Position numbers and translations under genes: made by a program
Notes under the pieces: model-generated
Database searches by the model: none
What the model saw: the letters and a program-made list of their open reading frames with translations, nothing else
Told to the model about the DNA's origin: nothing
NCBI GenBank assembly: GCA_963920665.1
Contig: OY987265.1
Span: 41,483,001 to 41,547,000 of the forward strand
Direction of reading: 5' to 3'
From: Straminergon stramineum
Lineage: Eukaryota; Streptophyta; Bryopsida; Hypnales; Calliergonaceae
Length of the DNA stretch: 64,000 nucleotides
In this document: piece after piece, positions 36,455 through 48,353 of the stretch
How positions within the stretch are numbered: position 1 is the stretch's first letter
Layout: the number at the start of each line of letters is the position of its first letter

Positions 36455-37070
36455 ATCACCCATAAATTACAAATATCCAAGGCCTTTTTTGAGCTTCCTA
36501 AAGTTTGCTCTAAATTAAACAAAAGTCAAAGTTTTGAAAGTTTTATAATTTTTTGGAATTGTAACCATGTGAATTCAAAGTGAACAGATTATGGATTATA
36601 TAGGAAAAAAAATCACTAACTAATGAAATTTTTAAAATTGTGAGAATGCTTTATGATATGAATTTTCTTTCGAGATGAAAATACTGAAACTCAAGTGATG
36701 AACAATATTTGATGTTACATGACACATGTTTATCTACAATTAATTTATGACCTCTCAAAATCAATTGTGCAATGTTTTAAAATGAATTTCTAATGTGATT
36801 TTCCCCCCACAATTGAGTGTATTTGAGGCTCATTTCCAAAATCTCTTTAAAACTAGAAAAGTAAGATTTGCAATGGGCACCCTTACACACAATCTTGAAT
36901 AGAAAAGTTGTAATCATTTGGTTGCAAGATTGAAATTTTGCTGCTAAATATAGATTTTGAAACAATGCACTTAGAAGAACAAATACTACAAATAATAATT
37001 TGATTAAAACTTATTCAATTTCAAAGTTTCATCTACAAAAAATTGTAGTGCCTTGGCATTTAGGGGTTAA
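36455..37070. mobile_element. TTAA-flanked MITE family A, copy 2 (~608 bp)
   Basis: The right end is GGCATTTAGGGG-TTAA (37055-37070), with an intact TTAA. The left end is decayed (ATCA-CCCATAAATT, 36455-36468). It aligns along its whole length with the copy at 22928-23624 in the same orientation. It is non-coding and sits in AT-rich DNA between the RING-H2 and RRM genes. Confidence 0.65.
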
Positions 37071-38182
37071 TTAGATAACATTAGAATAGATAATGTAGAG
37101 AGAAGAATTTCAATAAAGAGGGATAATGATTCTAAATTCAAACCTAGTAGGTTCAAAACTTAGATTTGGGTGGATATAGAGCTCAATCTTCTACAAGAGT
37201 AATAGAGTCAACTTTTGCCAATATGACATTGTAGTTCTTCAATAGCAAGTAGAGATTATTTTTAATAGTGAGGTTTTCATGTGAGACAATTCATTTGGCA
37301 CATATTTATCTTGAAAATATTTGCCTTGAATTGTGAGTCGGGAATGTATATAATAAATGATTTAATAACTTGAATTAGCTATATTGATAATACTATAGAA
37401 TAGTAATAAAAGATGATCCTTAGATAAAAGAAAACCAACCACTCAAACAAAACTATTTAGATTTACGACTCAATAGGTTATTTTTCATGACAAATATGCC
37501 ATTATGTCCCAAGATCATATGTACAAAGGCCTTCATTCATTACCAACATAGCCTTAATGAGTTATTCATAAGGGAAACAGATCGTTTTATTTTTATTTGA
37601 AATTCATATGTCCTTAATTGAATTACATTTAGAAATAGTTTTATATAAACTTCAATATTTTTCATTTAATAGAAATTTTTAGTACTAGGACAAAATCAAA
37701 AGGCTAAAATTTTCTGAAAATTATAATTATCATAACATTTCTTGAAGCTGAAACTTTGGTAGAGTTTCCCAAAAAATAAAATTGAAAAATATAAATTTAC
37801 CCTATTATTATTACTGAAGGTACAAAATTAGTGTCACATACCAAATTAGTTGTAGCCTAAAGGAGGCTCAAGTTCGCCATCTTCACTTACTTTGACTTTG
37901 CTTTCACGTTCAAGGCCTCCCTCCAACGAAGGCAACGACCCGTCGACCATCGCGGCAACGACTTTCGTCACCCTCCGACGGACGGATCTTTTTTTCCTGC
38001 CATCAACGAACAGAATCGACGAGAACTGCAGTGGTCGTCGTGGTCGTCGTCGGGAGTTACGTTCAACCAGTGCACCCGCCGCGCTTGCCGTTACCAAAAA
38101 AAAACCACCCGAGTTCCGACCCGACGACGTCCACTCCGCGCTAGTCGTCGTCCCCACGCCCACGCCCACGCCCACGCCCGCC
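37071..38182. other. AT-rich DNA and promoter region of the RRM gene
   Basis: 37071-37850 is AT-rich with nothing recognisable. From about 37860 the composition turns GC-rich and CpG-rich up to the TATA box. Overlapping open frames on both strands in 37846-38305 reflect this composition, not genes. A (CCCACG)n tract at 38152-38180 directly precedes the TATA box. Confidence 0.5.
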
Positions 38183-39080
38183 TATATAAACTCCCTTTCC
38201 CTCCTACCCCGTCTTCCGCTCCCGATCTGTTTTTGCTCTCTCGTCTTCGTCGCAAAGCAAACCCCACCGCCTCGTTCCATCCGCTTCATCGCCGTCTCCT
38301 ACTGATTGCTTGCAGTCGCTCCGCACGCACGCACTCGTATACACACATACACAGAGAAACAGACAGACAGACAGTAAGTTTGGCCTCCGTTGAGTTCGTT
38401 GCGCACCAAGTCATCGTGCGAGGTGAGCGAGGGACCTGCCGCGAGCGAGCGAGCGAGAGCGCGCTTCGTTTCCTTCATCCTACATACACATATGTACCCT
38501 TATATTTCCACGAACCAGCAGCTGAGTGCGTGGTCATAACTCGCCTGTCGTGTCCTATATATCTTGGGAGAGTGTGCCGGTTTAGGGATTGTGACTGCGT
38601 CGTAGCGAGAGGAAGGGTTTGTTCAGCTAGGGTTTTCCACAGTCAGTGACGGTTGGGGGTTGGTGGTTAGAGGCGCGCGGGGCTATTGAACGAACGAGCT
38701 TGTGTTGGTGACTGTGTTTTTGATGTTAATGCTTGCGCTGCATTAGTCTAGGTTTTGATTCTCGTCGTCGGTAGGAGGAATTTTGATTGTTCGGAGTGTG
38801 TTAGGAATCGTAATTGAAGTCGAGGATTCGCCGTGTGTTTACCTTTTTTTTTCGGTTGTGGTTAGGTGTTTTCGTTTAATACCGAAGCGGTTTCTTGGTT
38901 GTATGCTTTGCGGAACAGGGTGTTAGCTGGTGTATGGCTTGTTAGGATTTCCAAGTTGAGAGTGTTCCGTCCGAGCACGGCTTTGAGAAACGTTTGTGGT
39001 ACGTGTTGAGAAGGTTAACAACGATAGGGAAGATATTTGAACGCGAGGGGTTGTGGAGGGCAGGGCTAGACGGTCCAGCG
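38183..39080 (+). promoter_or_regulatory. TATA box and long 5' leader of the NSR-like RRM gene
   Basis: TATATAAA at 38183-38190 is a strong TATA box, placing transcription start near 38215-38225 and implying a leader of roughly 860 nt. The leader has an (ACAG)n tract at 38358-38374 ending exactly at GTAAGT, an excellent 5' splice site. GAACAG at 38913-38918 is one possible acceptor, so a leader intron is likely. Upstream ATGs occur. Leader introns in RNA-binding-protein genes often mediate autoregulation, which is speculative here. Confidence 0.55.
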
Positions 39081-40983
39081 ATGGGGGATTACGGGGGAAA
39101 TTGGCGCTATGGCGCTGCAACGGACGGTCGCCGGGCGGGATCTACTCCCACGAAGCGTTCTCGTCGAGATTACGGTTAGTTATTCCTCATGTCGTTGCCG
39201 TAACCGTTTTTCTTCAGGGTCCTTGGGCTTGGCCAATTTACTACTTTTTGAATGTTCATTTACTTGTTCAATACGTTTATGCGCCTAAGTCTGTTTGAAG
39301 CGCGGTATTTTTGAATGTGGAGATTCATCCTGCTGTATTGGCCGGGACACAATTTTTAATTCTTCCGTAAAGAAGCGAAGTGTCGCGTTAGTTTTCTCGG
39401 GTTTGAAGTATTCTCGGACTAGCACCTTCACTGTCCCTATAGCCCCTACTTCGCAGTGCGGTGGGGCCGTTGACTGCGAATCCGGTGCCTTCATTACTTG
39501 TTAATGTAGCGTGACTTGTTTCAGCGTCCCATGGGTTACAACATGCTGCTTCGGAGAGGTTTAGTTTGCGGCAGCGGATTAACTCGTATCTAGCTTTCTA
39601 TTTTTTCGCGAGTTTATTTAGGACTATAATGCTCATGCTAATGCTCTTATTTTTCATTTTGTTTTCGAACAGAAGATGGACTTCCAAGGACTGGCTATGG
39701 TGCAGCGCGAGATCGTGATGTTGGTTATCCTCGTGACAGAGTTTACGAGGATCAACTTGGCCGTGCCGGCTGGAGAGATGGCGATGGTTTAGGTGGTGGT
39801 GGAGATCTGGTGAGATTTTTTCTTTTTTTTCCTCTAATAAGCACCACATGTCTTCGGTAACGAGAAAAATAATAACATTACCCGAATTGAGGAGTTTAAC
39901 GATTCTTGTTCATCCTCGATCTTTGTTCCCATGAATCAGGACTTACCATTTGAAATTGACCAACAGTGCGTCCTAGTGTTTTGAAAGCTGTGAACATGAT
40001 TGGAACCTTCTATTCATTTATCTGATATGAGACTTTGGTTGCGTATAGATGGGCTATGGAGGAGGAGGTCTGGGTGCCAATGACCTCGGTCTAGGTCCAG
40101 GTCTTGGCCCTGGTCTTGGCGGAGGTGGTCTGGGGCCTCTTGGAATTGGTATTCCTGATGAATCTCAGTTAATGGGGCGGGGAATGGGACCCTTGGACGT
40201 TGGCATGGGTGGCCGACCTGGCGGACTCGGTCTCAATGGTGGTGCCCCAGAGCCCGACGTTTTACGGGCCGGCCTTGATGTACTTCCACCTGATGCATCC
40301 TCAACTCTATTCGTTGATGGTCTCCCTCAAGACTGCTCCCGTAGAGAAGCTGCACACATTTTCCGTCCTTTCATTGGCTTTAAGGAAGTTCGACTTGTTC
40401 ACAAAGATGCAAAGCGAGTAAGAATCAAGCATACCCATGCCGTTTCTTTCTTTTCGACAAACTTCGGTTTGGGCCTGAATTCTCTCATTACAAACGTTTC
40501 ATCAGTTTGATTGTTAAACCGTTTCCTAATTTTGCAGGCCGACGGAGGTAAGGTGGTCCTTTGCTTCGTGGAGTTCGCAGATGCGAGATGCGCAGCAACA
40601 GCTCTAGAAGCTCTCCAAGGTTAGCGGAAAGACTATATCGTTTGTGAACTTGTGTGTTTGTAATAGGACTTTGTCAGCTTCTATGTGTCCTTGCACCTTC
40701 CCTGCCCAGCACATAATTTTTTATATTACTTTTCCACTTTTAGACCAGCATTATTAGTCAATGATTGGTTTGATGGTTTTCTTGTTAATCAAAATTTCTC
40801 CTCACCACTGATGCAGGTTACAAGTTCGATGAAACCGATCACGAGTCTTATGTTCTGCGGCTCACTTTCGCTCGACATCCAGGGCCTCGTGGCCCTGCTC
40901 GGGATGACCCTTATAGAGGTGGACGTGATCGTGGGGATGACTATAATAATCGATCACGAGGCGGCGGCGGGGGTCGCCGATGA
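39081..40983 (+). CDS. RRM RNA-binding protein, nuclear speckle RNA-binding protein (NSR)-like, 5 coding exons
   Basis: Plant NSR-type proteins bind pre-mRNA and long non-coding RNA in nuclear speckles and modulate alternative splicing. That role is inferred from family resemblance. Coding exons 39081-39174, 39673-39809, 40049-40417, 40538-40619 and 40817-40983 are in phase with GT-AG borders and give 282 residues. Residues 1-77 are charged, with Arg- and Tyr-rich patches (KRSRRDYG). Residues 78-140 are a Gly/Leu/Pro-rich low-complexity segment (GLGPGLGPGLGG). A single RRM follows at ~162-243 with RNP2 LFVDGL and RNP1 VVLCFVEF, and family-typical CSRREAAHIFRPFIGFKEV and ALQGYKFDETDHES. The C-terminus is an Arg/Gly tail (RSRGGGGGRR). 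The RRM is split by two introns. The start codon is the first ATG in phase with the downstream exons. Confidence 0.9.
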
Positions 40984-43321
40984 AAATGAAACGACGCTGA
41001 TTGTCAGGTAAATAGTCCATCCATTGTGTCCCCCTCCAACCTTGTTGTATCGGTCATCGTATTTGATAGTTCGGGTTAGTCGGCAAATCGTGTCCCGTTC
41101 TGCGTATCTATCCAGACCTTTCTCTAAGCGTGTGCCCCATTTGTCGCTTCTGTTCCCACTTTCGTTCGTTAGTTGTGGAATAGAAGGAGTGCACAAATTT
41201 GCTTGCGTATCACTTGCACTCACAGTTCCTGTCGCGGCACTACTGGCAGGCAGTCTGCTATGTCCCGAAGTGCCTTTTAACTGCGGATATTTCTACTTGG
41301 GAACTAAGGGTTGTTACATGATCCATGGAGGTTTTAGGATAGTCCTAGAGTAGGCCTACCGAAAAGCGTATTTTCCGTCAGGGTCTTCCGTGCCAATGTC
41401 ACATCAGCATGCATCAGGCCAAGTGATTATTGGCTTTTAGTTCTTCAGCTCGTTCGAGGTTGGTCCTAAGAGGGAGGACAGAATGGTGACTTTTGGACCC
41501 TCGTACGTGCAGTGTGTGAGACCTTCCCATTTTGAGATGATGGGCACGAAGTGAAATTACCGGCGTACTTATTGGGATCGTACATACACAATCGGCAATT
41601 ACGTTTCGTTGGCGCGACGGCCAAAACTGATGATTGTTCGATAGTTCCAAAAGAGACGAATGGCGTAATGGCTGGTTCACGTTTAGACACCCGATGGTGT
41701 GAGGTGCGGAAGAGGACGAATCTGTATTTGCGATTGCTGGACATGTTCGGCTAAGAATTTCTTGGCATATTTATTTCGCTGGATGGAGATTCACGCGGAC
41801 TTGGCGAGTTTTGATACGATATGCTAGGGTGATCTCAGACTCTTTACTGGGCACCTCCCAATGTATCGTGTCCAGTTCTGAACTCTGCGCAGATTAGACT
41901 AGCATCTTAGTTTCTCTTCCGTGGTCGTGGATAGTCTTTATTCGAGAAGTTCTTGCACAGCCTTGCAACATTGTGAATCAGTTTTTTGACAGTTTCGAAG
42001 CTAGAACTTTTTTGTCTTTTCTCAGCCCTAGTTTGTGATTTTTGTTTCTTTCGGTAGGTGCTACACTCACGATCAGTTATGTAAACTTGCAAATGAGAAA
42101 CTCTTCCTGAAAAGTTTTCCAAATGCTGGATAATCTTCTCCCAACCGATGGAGTTTTATGAACGTTTGTAATTCAAAACTTAGGCACTTCTGGCCATCTT
42201 TCTGGAGTTCGGTTGAAACATCTTTTAAACACTCAGGATCGCCCTGCGAGCTCGGCATTGGAGCCCTAGGCAGGTTCTGCGATTCTATCATAGGACGTGT
42301 TAGTCTTGGTTCCTTCTCGTGCATTGCAGAAATGCTGACTCTTGGCAGAATACCGGTTCCTTTTCAATGCCCTCCAACAAGGGGACGCACTTCAATTTGA
42401 ACCTGAAAGGATCTAGTGTTCTCTAGTCTGATTTGTGATTGGAGATCCTGTATCCTAAAGTCGTTTCAAACGTCATGGCTCTGCTGCAGGTCTGCACATT
42501 AACCCACATGCTTTTTATGATATTCTAACCAATTAGTGCATGTCTCATTGTTCTATCACTTCTATGATCCTGCTTTTGTGCCTCATAATTAGTACTGTTT
42601 TCGTTTGCTGCATCGTTGACCTTTGAAGTTTGTGTCAGCAGTTTACACTACAGAGTAGCTCAGGGACAGTTAGTGTGGCAAAGTGTTTCCAGTTCCCAGT
42701 TTGAATTTTTCTCTGTATTCTATTATGTCCTAGACACTCTCAACACTTAATGGAACTAATTAGAATAACAAGTTAGTATTGATCCACAGAGCTTGTGGAG
42801 AACCTTTATGTAACTATCTCTTAATATGAAACTCTGGACATTAAATACAAGATGTTTATGCATTCTTCCTCCTGATGTAAAAGAAATTAAAATGAGTTCA
42901 GTCATGTCTGTCTGCACCAGCATTCACGAGTGTATTTCATGGGTCGTTTCTTTTGAAACTCTAGGAACATTCATCATCGGTACCTGTACTTCCAATATCA
43001 GATGCATTCCCTTGCACTCTATGGTGCACACACAATTCCATGACTGCTTGCTGTGCTACTTTGATTAAATGTGAATTTTTTATGCTACCAGACTTAATAA
43101 TTTTAAACAGCATCTTGATTACAATTGATAATATATTCCCTTCAATAAACTGATATGTAAATTAAATTGATAAGGTGAAAATGTATGAATGACCTCATCG
43201 TCAGAAGCATTTAAAATGTAAAGGGGACGAGGAACTGTCATCAATTGCACTTCAGAACTCGCTAAGCTGCCTCGAAGATCCGGTTTGCTGGTGACACGTG
43301 GGTTGTTGCGATTGATCCGAT
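40984..43321. other. 3' flank of the RRM gene and intergenic DNA
   Basis: The first several hundred bases are probably 3' UTR. The GC content stays gene-like to about 42500, but I find no further exon that continues the RRM frame and no other recognisable protein. The open frames here are short and overlapping on both strands. Confidence 0.4.
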
Positions 43322-43394
43322 GCCGTCCTAGCTCAGTTGGTAGAGCGCAAGGCTCTTAACCTTGTGGTCCAGGGTTCGAGCCCCTGGGGTGGCG
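43322..43394 (+). tRNA. tRNA-Lys (anticodon CUU)
   Basis: A complete 73-base cloverleaf. The acceptor stem GCCGTCC/GGGTGGC pairs with two G-U wobbles and discriminator G. The D arm GCTC..GAGC has the box A sequence TAGCTCAGTTGG. The anticodon stem CAAGG/CCTTG closes the loop CTCTTAA, giving anticodon CUU (codon AAG). The T arm CAGGG-TTCGAGC-CCCTG contains box B. There is no intron and no encoded CCA, as expected for a nuclear eukaryotic tRNA. An eight-T run follows. Confidence 0.97.
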
Positions 43395-43399
43395 TCTAC

Positions 43400-43407
43400 T
43401 TTTTTTT
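43400..43407 (+). terminator. RNA polymerase III terminator (T8)
   Basis: Eight consecutive Ts start five bases after the tRNA-Lys body, the normal Pol III stop signal. Confidence 0.9.
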
Positions 43408-46159
43408 GTATTCTTTCATTTCTAATAAAAGAACATTCCAAATTTCCAACGCTTCGAAAAAAGCGTTATTTTGCAAAACTTATGTGCGATCAGAGGACAG
43501 TGCTAGATGTTCTATAATTTACTTAGCAATGATCAAATTAGGGTTGATGATGATTGTTAACCCCTAAGCACTTCGACATCCAAAAAGTGGTTGCTGAACA
43601 GAGTTGCACAACGACAAGCGACTGAAAATTTGGAATTATCATTCATCCATTTTTTCGGGGGTTGAGCCTCAAGTTCTACGTCTGTAATTGTTGACAGTTG
43701 GAAGAGAAAAATGTGTGAGATGAAACATGTTTGAATTTGTTGAAAATTTGCACATGCCCAAGTGGAGGAAGTGTTGAATATTCCCTAATATGTTCCCAAA
43801 GTTTTTGTGACCAAAGATACAATGGGCTTGCCATGTTTGCTTCCCATATAGTTTTAAAGAAGAAATGCATTGCCCAGAGAATGAAGAAATGATGACAAGT
43901 CAATAGCAAGCATTGTCTTGGAGGACAGAAAGTATAAATAAATCCGACTATACTAAGCCACATGTCAAACAACCTAGATTCCATATTATTTTATGATGAT
44001 ATGGACACGAAATGGTAGTTGGGCATAAGAGCCCTCAACTAGCGGCTCCTTGTGCATTTGCACATGGAGTTGTCAATTACTTGTTTGTGAACTACTATAT
44101 TGTCAAAGTTCAAAAAACATTGATTGTCCTCCACTGCAATAACAATGCAAGGCGGCTACCAACATCCTAAGATGCTTGCTCAAATTCATTGAAAAATACT
44201 TGAAATTGCAAAGCAAGACAAACAATAGTTATGAGCTGATCTCTCAATAAACGCCATATGACCATAAATCTTGGGACCTTGTGGATCAAGTGCTACAAAT
44301 ACACTAAAATGGAATCATAAATGACAGTTGTTTTTTTTGTCTAAGATATTGTCTACAAATGAAATGCTACATTACACTTCCACATTGTCAAAGTTAAGTA
44401 CTTTAGCCATGTCTAGTGAAGTTGTGAAGATCTTTTGACTTGTGCTTCTAACATGTCATGCTTTAGGTAGGCTTACTCTTTAGGTTCATTTGTTTGTTTC
44501 AAATAGTGAGAAGTGTGCACATACTTCAACCAGACTTACTCTACATGTTCATTTGCTAGTTTCAAATAGTGAGAAGTGTGCAATCAAGCCAACAATCGCA
44601 CCACTCAAAGTCAAAGTTTTTAATCATTCATTTGTCATTTTGTATAGAGGTCCTTTGATGACTTCATAATGTGTGTAGTTTGACTTTCATCTTGAGTGTG
44701 GAAACAACAACATTCCCAAAGACACTATGCAATAGTGACTTTCTGTGATAAACTTGGAAACAAAGTCATAGTAATAGGCCAAGCTGTCTTTATCATTGAT
44801 AGCCAATCTTATCAAACCAGACAACAAAAATACTATGGAGCTTCAACAATAGACAGAATACATACCCGAGTATGCAACTTTCATATTATATGACCTTGAT
44901 TATAATCACTTATAATGCATTTTAATCCAATCTTAAGGGATATAATTTGTTTTAATGTAGAATAATCCTGTAGCCCTTTTAACAAGGGATCCAAAAACGT
45001 ACTTATGTACATGAAACAAATATTTTTGAAGACAATAATAGCATTAAAAACCTAATTATATGAGTTTTTTTAATACACGTATCATAGGCCGAGCTAGGCA
45101 ACTTTTGGGGCTTTCTAATAAAAATTTAATTTTAACTAGACCCAACTTCTTTGTATGCATTTTTGGAAACTATGCATAGGTGTTTCAATTCTTCATATAT
45201 ATTTTGAGTTTTTTTCTAAAATGTATCCAATTCAACATTTTCTACATTTAATTTTCTTTTAATTTGGTCTTCACCTAGCTTTTTGGTCTTTTTAATTTGA
45301 TATAATTTTAACAAAAGCCGTCCTCTGAGCTATTTTAATGCCGATGACCCCTATATATAATACAAGAGTTGCGTACCCGGGAATACATACACATTGATTC
45401 AACTAGAAAATTCAATTACAAAGTAAGCACATCAATTTAAGTACACAAATTAAAACTACTAGGATGAAAGTCTAACAGAAAATATCTAGGATGAGAATCA
45501 TTGAGTTGAATCATATTTTTGTCAAAACCCTCCCACACCAAGATACATAGATACACGGATACAATGATACTATTGAAAAAAGAGAAAATAATAATTCTAT
45601 ACAGGAAACATGAGTTCCCTCTTTAACTCTTTTTGCTACAACAAGAGAGAGCAAACACAATGACAAGTGATCAAAATGTTGATGGTGAATGAGTAATAAA
45701 CAATTAAGGTCGTTGAGATTGTAGATCGTTGATGACTGACTAATGAATACATGATGTTTTGGTCTTGCAAGTAGAGGTCTTCATCTTCGCTTTGTTCTTG
45801 ACTGTCCTTCATCGAATCTTAGACATCTATTTGGGATGGGTGATCTATTTGATAGGTTCCATTGGACGGCGAGTGTCTATCCATGAAACTCAAGAAATAG
45901 ATGAAGTTTAGAGATTGGATTCAACTTTGATAGATGTGGCATGAAGAGTCAAGAAATATTATGTTGTAAGGCATGGTTTCAAGCTAGGGTTATATTTTAG
46001 TTAGTTCAAATGTAAAAGAAAGGTCAAGGGTTTCAGCAATGCTCCGTTTCAGAGTTTCAAGAGTTTAGAGGAGCTTGAATGTTACTTGCAAGGAGGTTAG
46101 TTTTACTTCAACAAATTCTATTCTCTGATTCCCAATTCATCCCTAAGTTTGATGAATCT
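43408..46159. other. AT-rich DNA between tRNA-Lys and the copia element
   Basis: No gene is supported. An isolated TTAA-CCCCTAAGC tip lies at 43557-43569 without a clear partner. An imperfect ~63-bp tandem duplication is listed separately. The copia element's 3' LTR would be expected around 45300-46100, but I cannot recognise one. Confidence 0.5.
44472..44581. repeat. Imperfect ~63-bp tandem duplication
   Basis: Two adjacent units share CTTACTCT, GTTCATTTG, then GTTTCAAATAGTGAGAAGTG and TGCA with few differences. There is no coding potential. Confidence 0.8.
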
Positions 46160-48353
46160 TTATTTCCACAAAGTTTTAGTAAAAAGGTCGGCTATTTGAT
46201 CTCGAGTTTGGATATAGAGAATATCCACTGTGCTTGTAATCACATTTTTTCTAATGAAGTGTAACCATAATTCTATATGCTTGAGTTGTTCATGATAAAC
46301 AAGGTTACAAGCTGCCTTCAGTATACTCTTGTTATTGCAAAAAATCATGATAGGGTCTGGTGTGAGTCCATATATTTTGGTGGACAAGGTATGAAGCCAT
46401 ATGGCTTCTCTAATTCCCTCTGTTAGGGCTTTTGCTTTAGCATTAGTGGAAGAGACTGCTAATGTAGCTTGTTTTCTCAATGACCAAGAAATTGGTCCTC
46501 CAACTTACTTGAATATCCATCTAGTAATGGACTTTCTATAAATTTGACAATTGCCCCGATCTGAATTTGTATAACCTACTACTATAAAATTCTCATGTTT
46601 ATCATAGAAAATGCCAAATTCTAAGGTACCTTTTATATATCTTAGGACTGGATTTGCTACTTCTAGATGTGGAATTCATGGGTTGTGCATGAAGCCGCTC
46701 AAGACACTAGTTGCAAAAAGGATTTTAGGTTTGGTGTATATGAGATAATTTAACATATCTACAAGTCATTGGTATCGTTTGGGGTCAACAGTGGGGGAGT
46801 TTTCCTCTACTCCTAACTTCAAATTCTTGTTAATTGTTACTGTCGCTAGAGTGCATTCGAACATATCAAATTCTCATAAGATCTGTATAGCATAAGTCTT
46901 CTGGGTCAAAAATATCTTGCTTTCTAATGTGAGAAATTCCACTCCCAAGTAAGTGCAACATTCCCGGTATTGGTCATCTCGAATCTTTGCATTAGTCGTT
47001 GTTTGATTTTGTCAACTTTTCTTGGATTCGACCTAGTGATGAGGAGGTCATCAATATATAACAAAAGTATAATAATGTCATCTCCATCAATGAAGTGAAA
47101 TAAACTATAGTTTGCTTCAGTTTTAGATAGTCCAAGTTCTTCTTGAAATGAGATTATTTTTTCAATCTAGGCTTTAGGAACTTGTCTAAGGCCATATAAT
47201 GATTTCTTCAACCTGTATACTTTATTCTATGTCTTGGAATTTTGAAATCCCTCTAGTACTTCTATGAATACTATCTCTTGCAAGTCTCCATTCAAGAAGG
47301 TTGTTTTTATATCTAAGTGGATCAATATCCACTCATTGTTGGTCGAGAGTGCCACTATTATTTTGACAACTTTCCATTTTGCAACCAGTGCAAAGACTTC
47401 ATTGAAATTGATACCCTTGGTTTGCTAGAAACCATGGGCAACTAGTTGTGCTTTGAGTTTGGTCAATGTTCCATTAGGCCCTATTTTAGTTTTGTAGATG
47501 CAGCGAGCTGTGATGGGCAAAAATCCTTGAGGTCTGTCACATATGTCCCACGTATCATTTTTCAACAAGGAATCTCTTTCTGACTTCATTGCTTCATGCC
47601 AGCCTACATGTGAATTGGCTTCTTGGAAATTCATTGGATCAATAGGTTCTTCAGTCACACCAATGAAATAGTCTACATCCACGGGCTTATAAAATTCTAT
47701 AATGTCTATAGACGGTTGTTGCGATGTAGAATCACTTAGTGTTGCAACGTCTACGTAGGAATATGTAACGTTGTCACATAGGTGGATAGAGGGTTGTCTA
47801 GCTCTAGGTGGTTATATTCATTTTTTAGAAGATACTTGTTGCTCACTTTCATGAACTAGTTCACTAAATGTTGGTGTGCTAGATGCGGCTAGAACATGAG
47901 TTCGGTCCTATCACTGATTCTGGGTTCCTCTTGAGTTGTTCGTTCTAATAATACTAGGGTTGGAGTTGGTGGGATGGGTAGGTAGTCACATCCTGAATCT
48001 ATGATATCAATGGATACTAAGCGTAGCAGAAATGACAGCAAGACAGGTGTCGATTCAGTGCCTGAAATAGTTGTATTTTGTAGGATGCTAGACTCATCAA
48101 AGTGTATGTTTCGGGTGACTACTAGTTTGTGGTCGCTTGGTATCCATATGCAATATCTTTTTGTTTGATTGTCATATTCTATAAATAGGCCTAACTTGGC
48201 TCTTGGTTGAAGTTTGTCCCGTTCACTTTTTTCTACCCTTAGGTGAACATGTGAACCATAAATGCAAAGGAACGAAATGTTAGGCTTTTTCTTAAATAGT
48301 CGTTCAAAAGGGGTTACTTGTGAAGGGATGGCAATAGTTGGTGACCAGCTTAT

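Noticed and set aside
41024..43068. Short plus-strand frames after the RRM gene
   Set aside because: Overlapping frames on both strands with no family features; more likely 3' UTR and intergenic DNA.
45300..46100. 3' LTR of the copia element
   Set aside because: No sequence here resembles the DNA beyond the primer-binding site at 54805 onward, and no polypurine tract is clear; it may be deleted.
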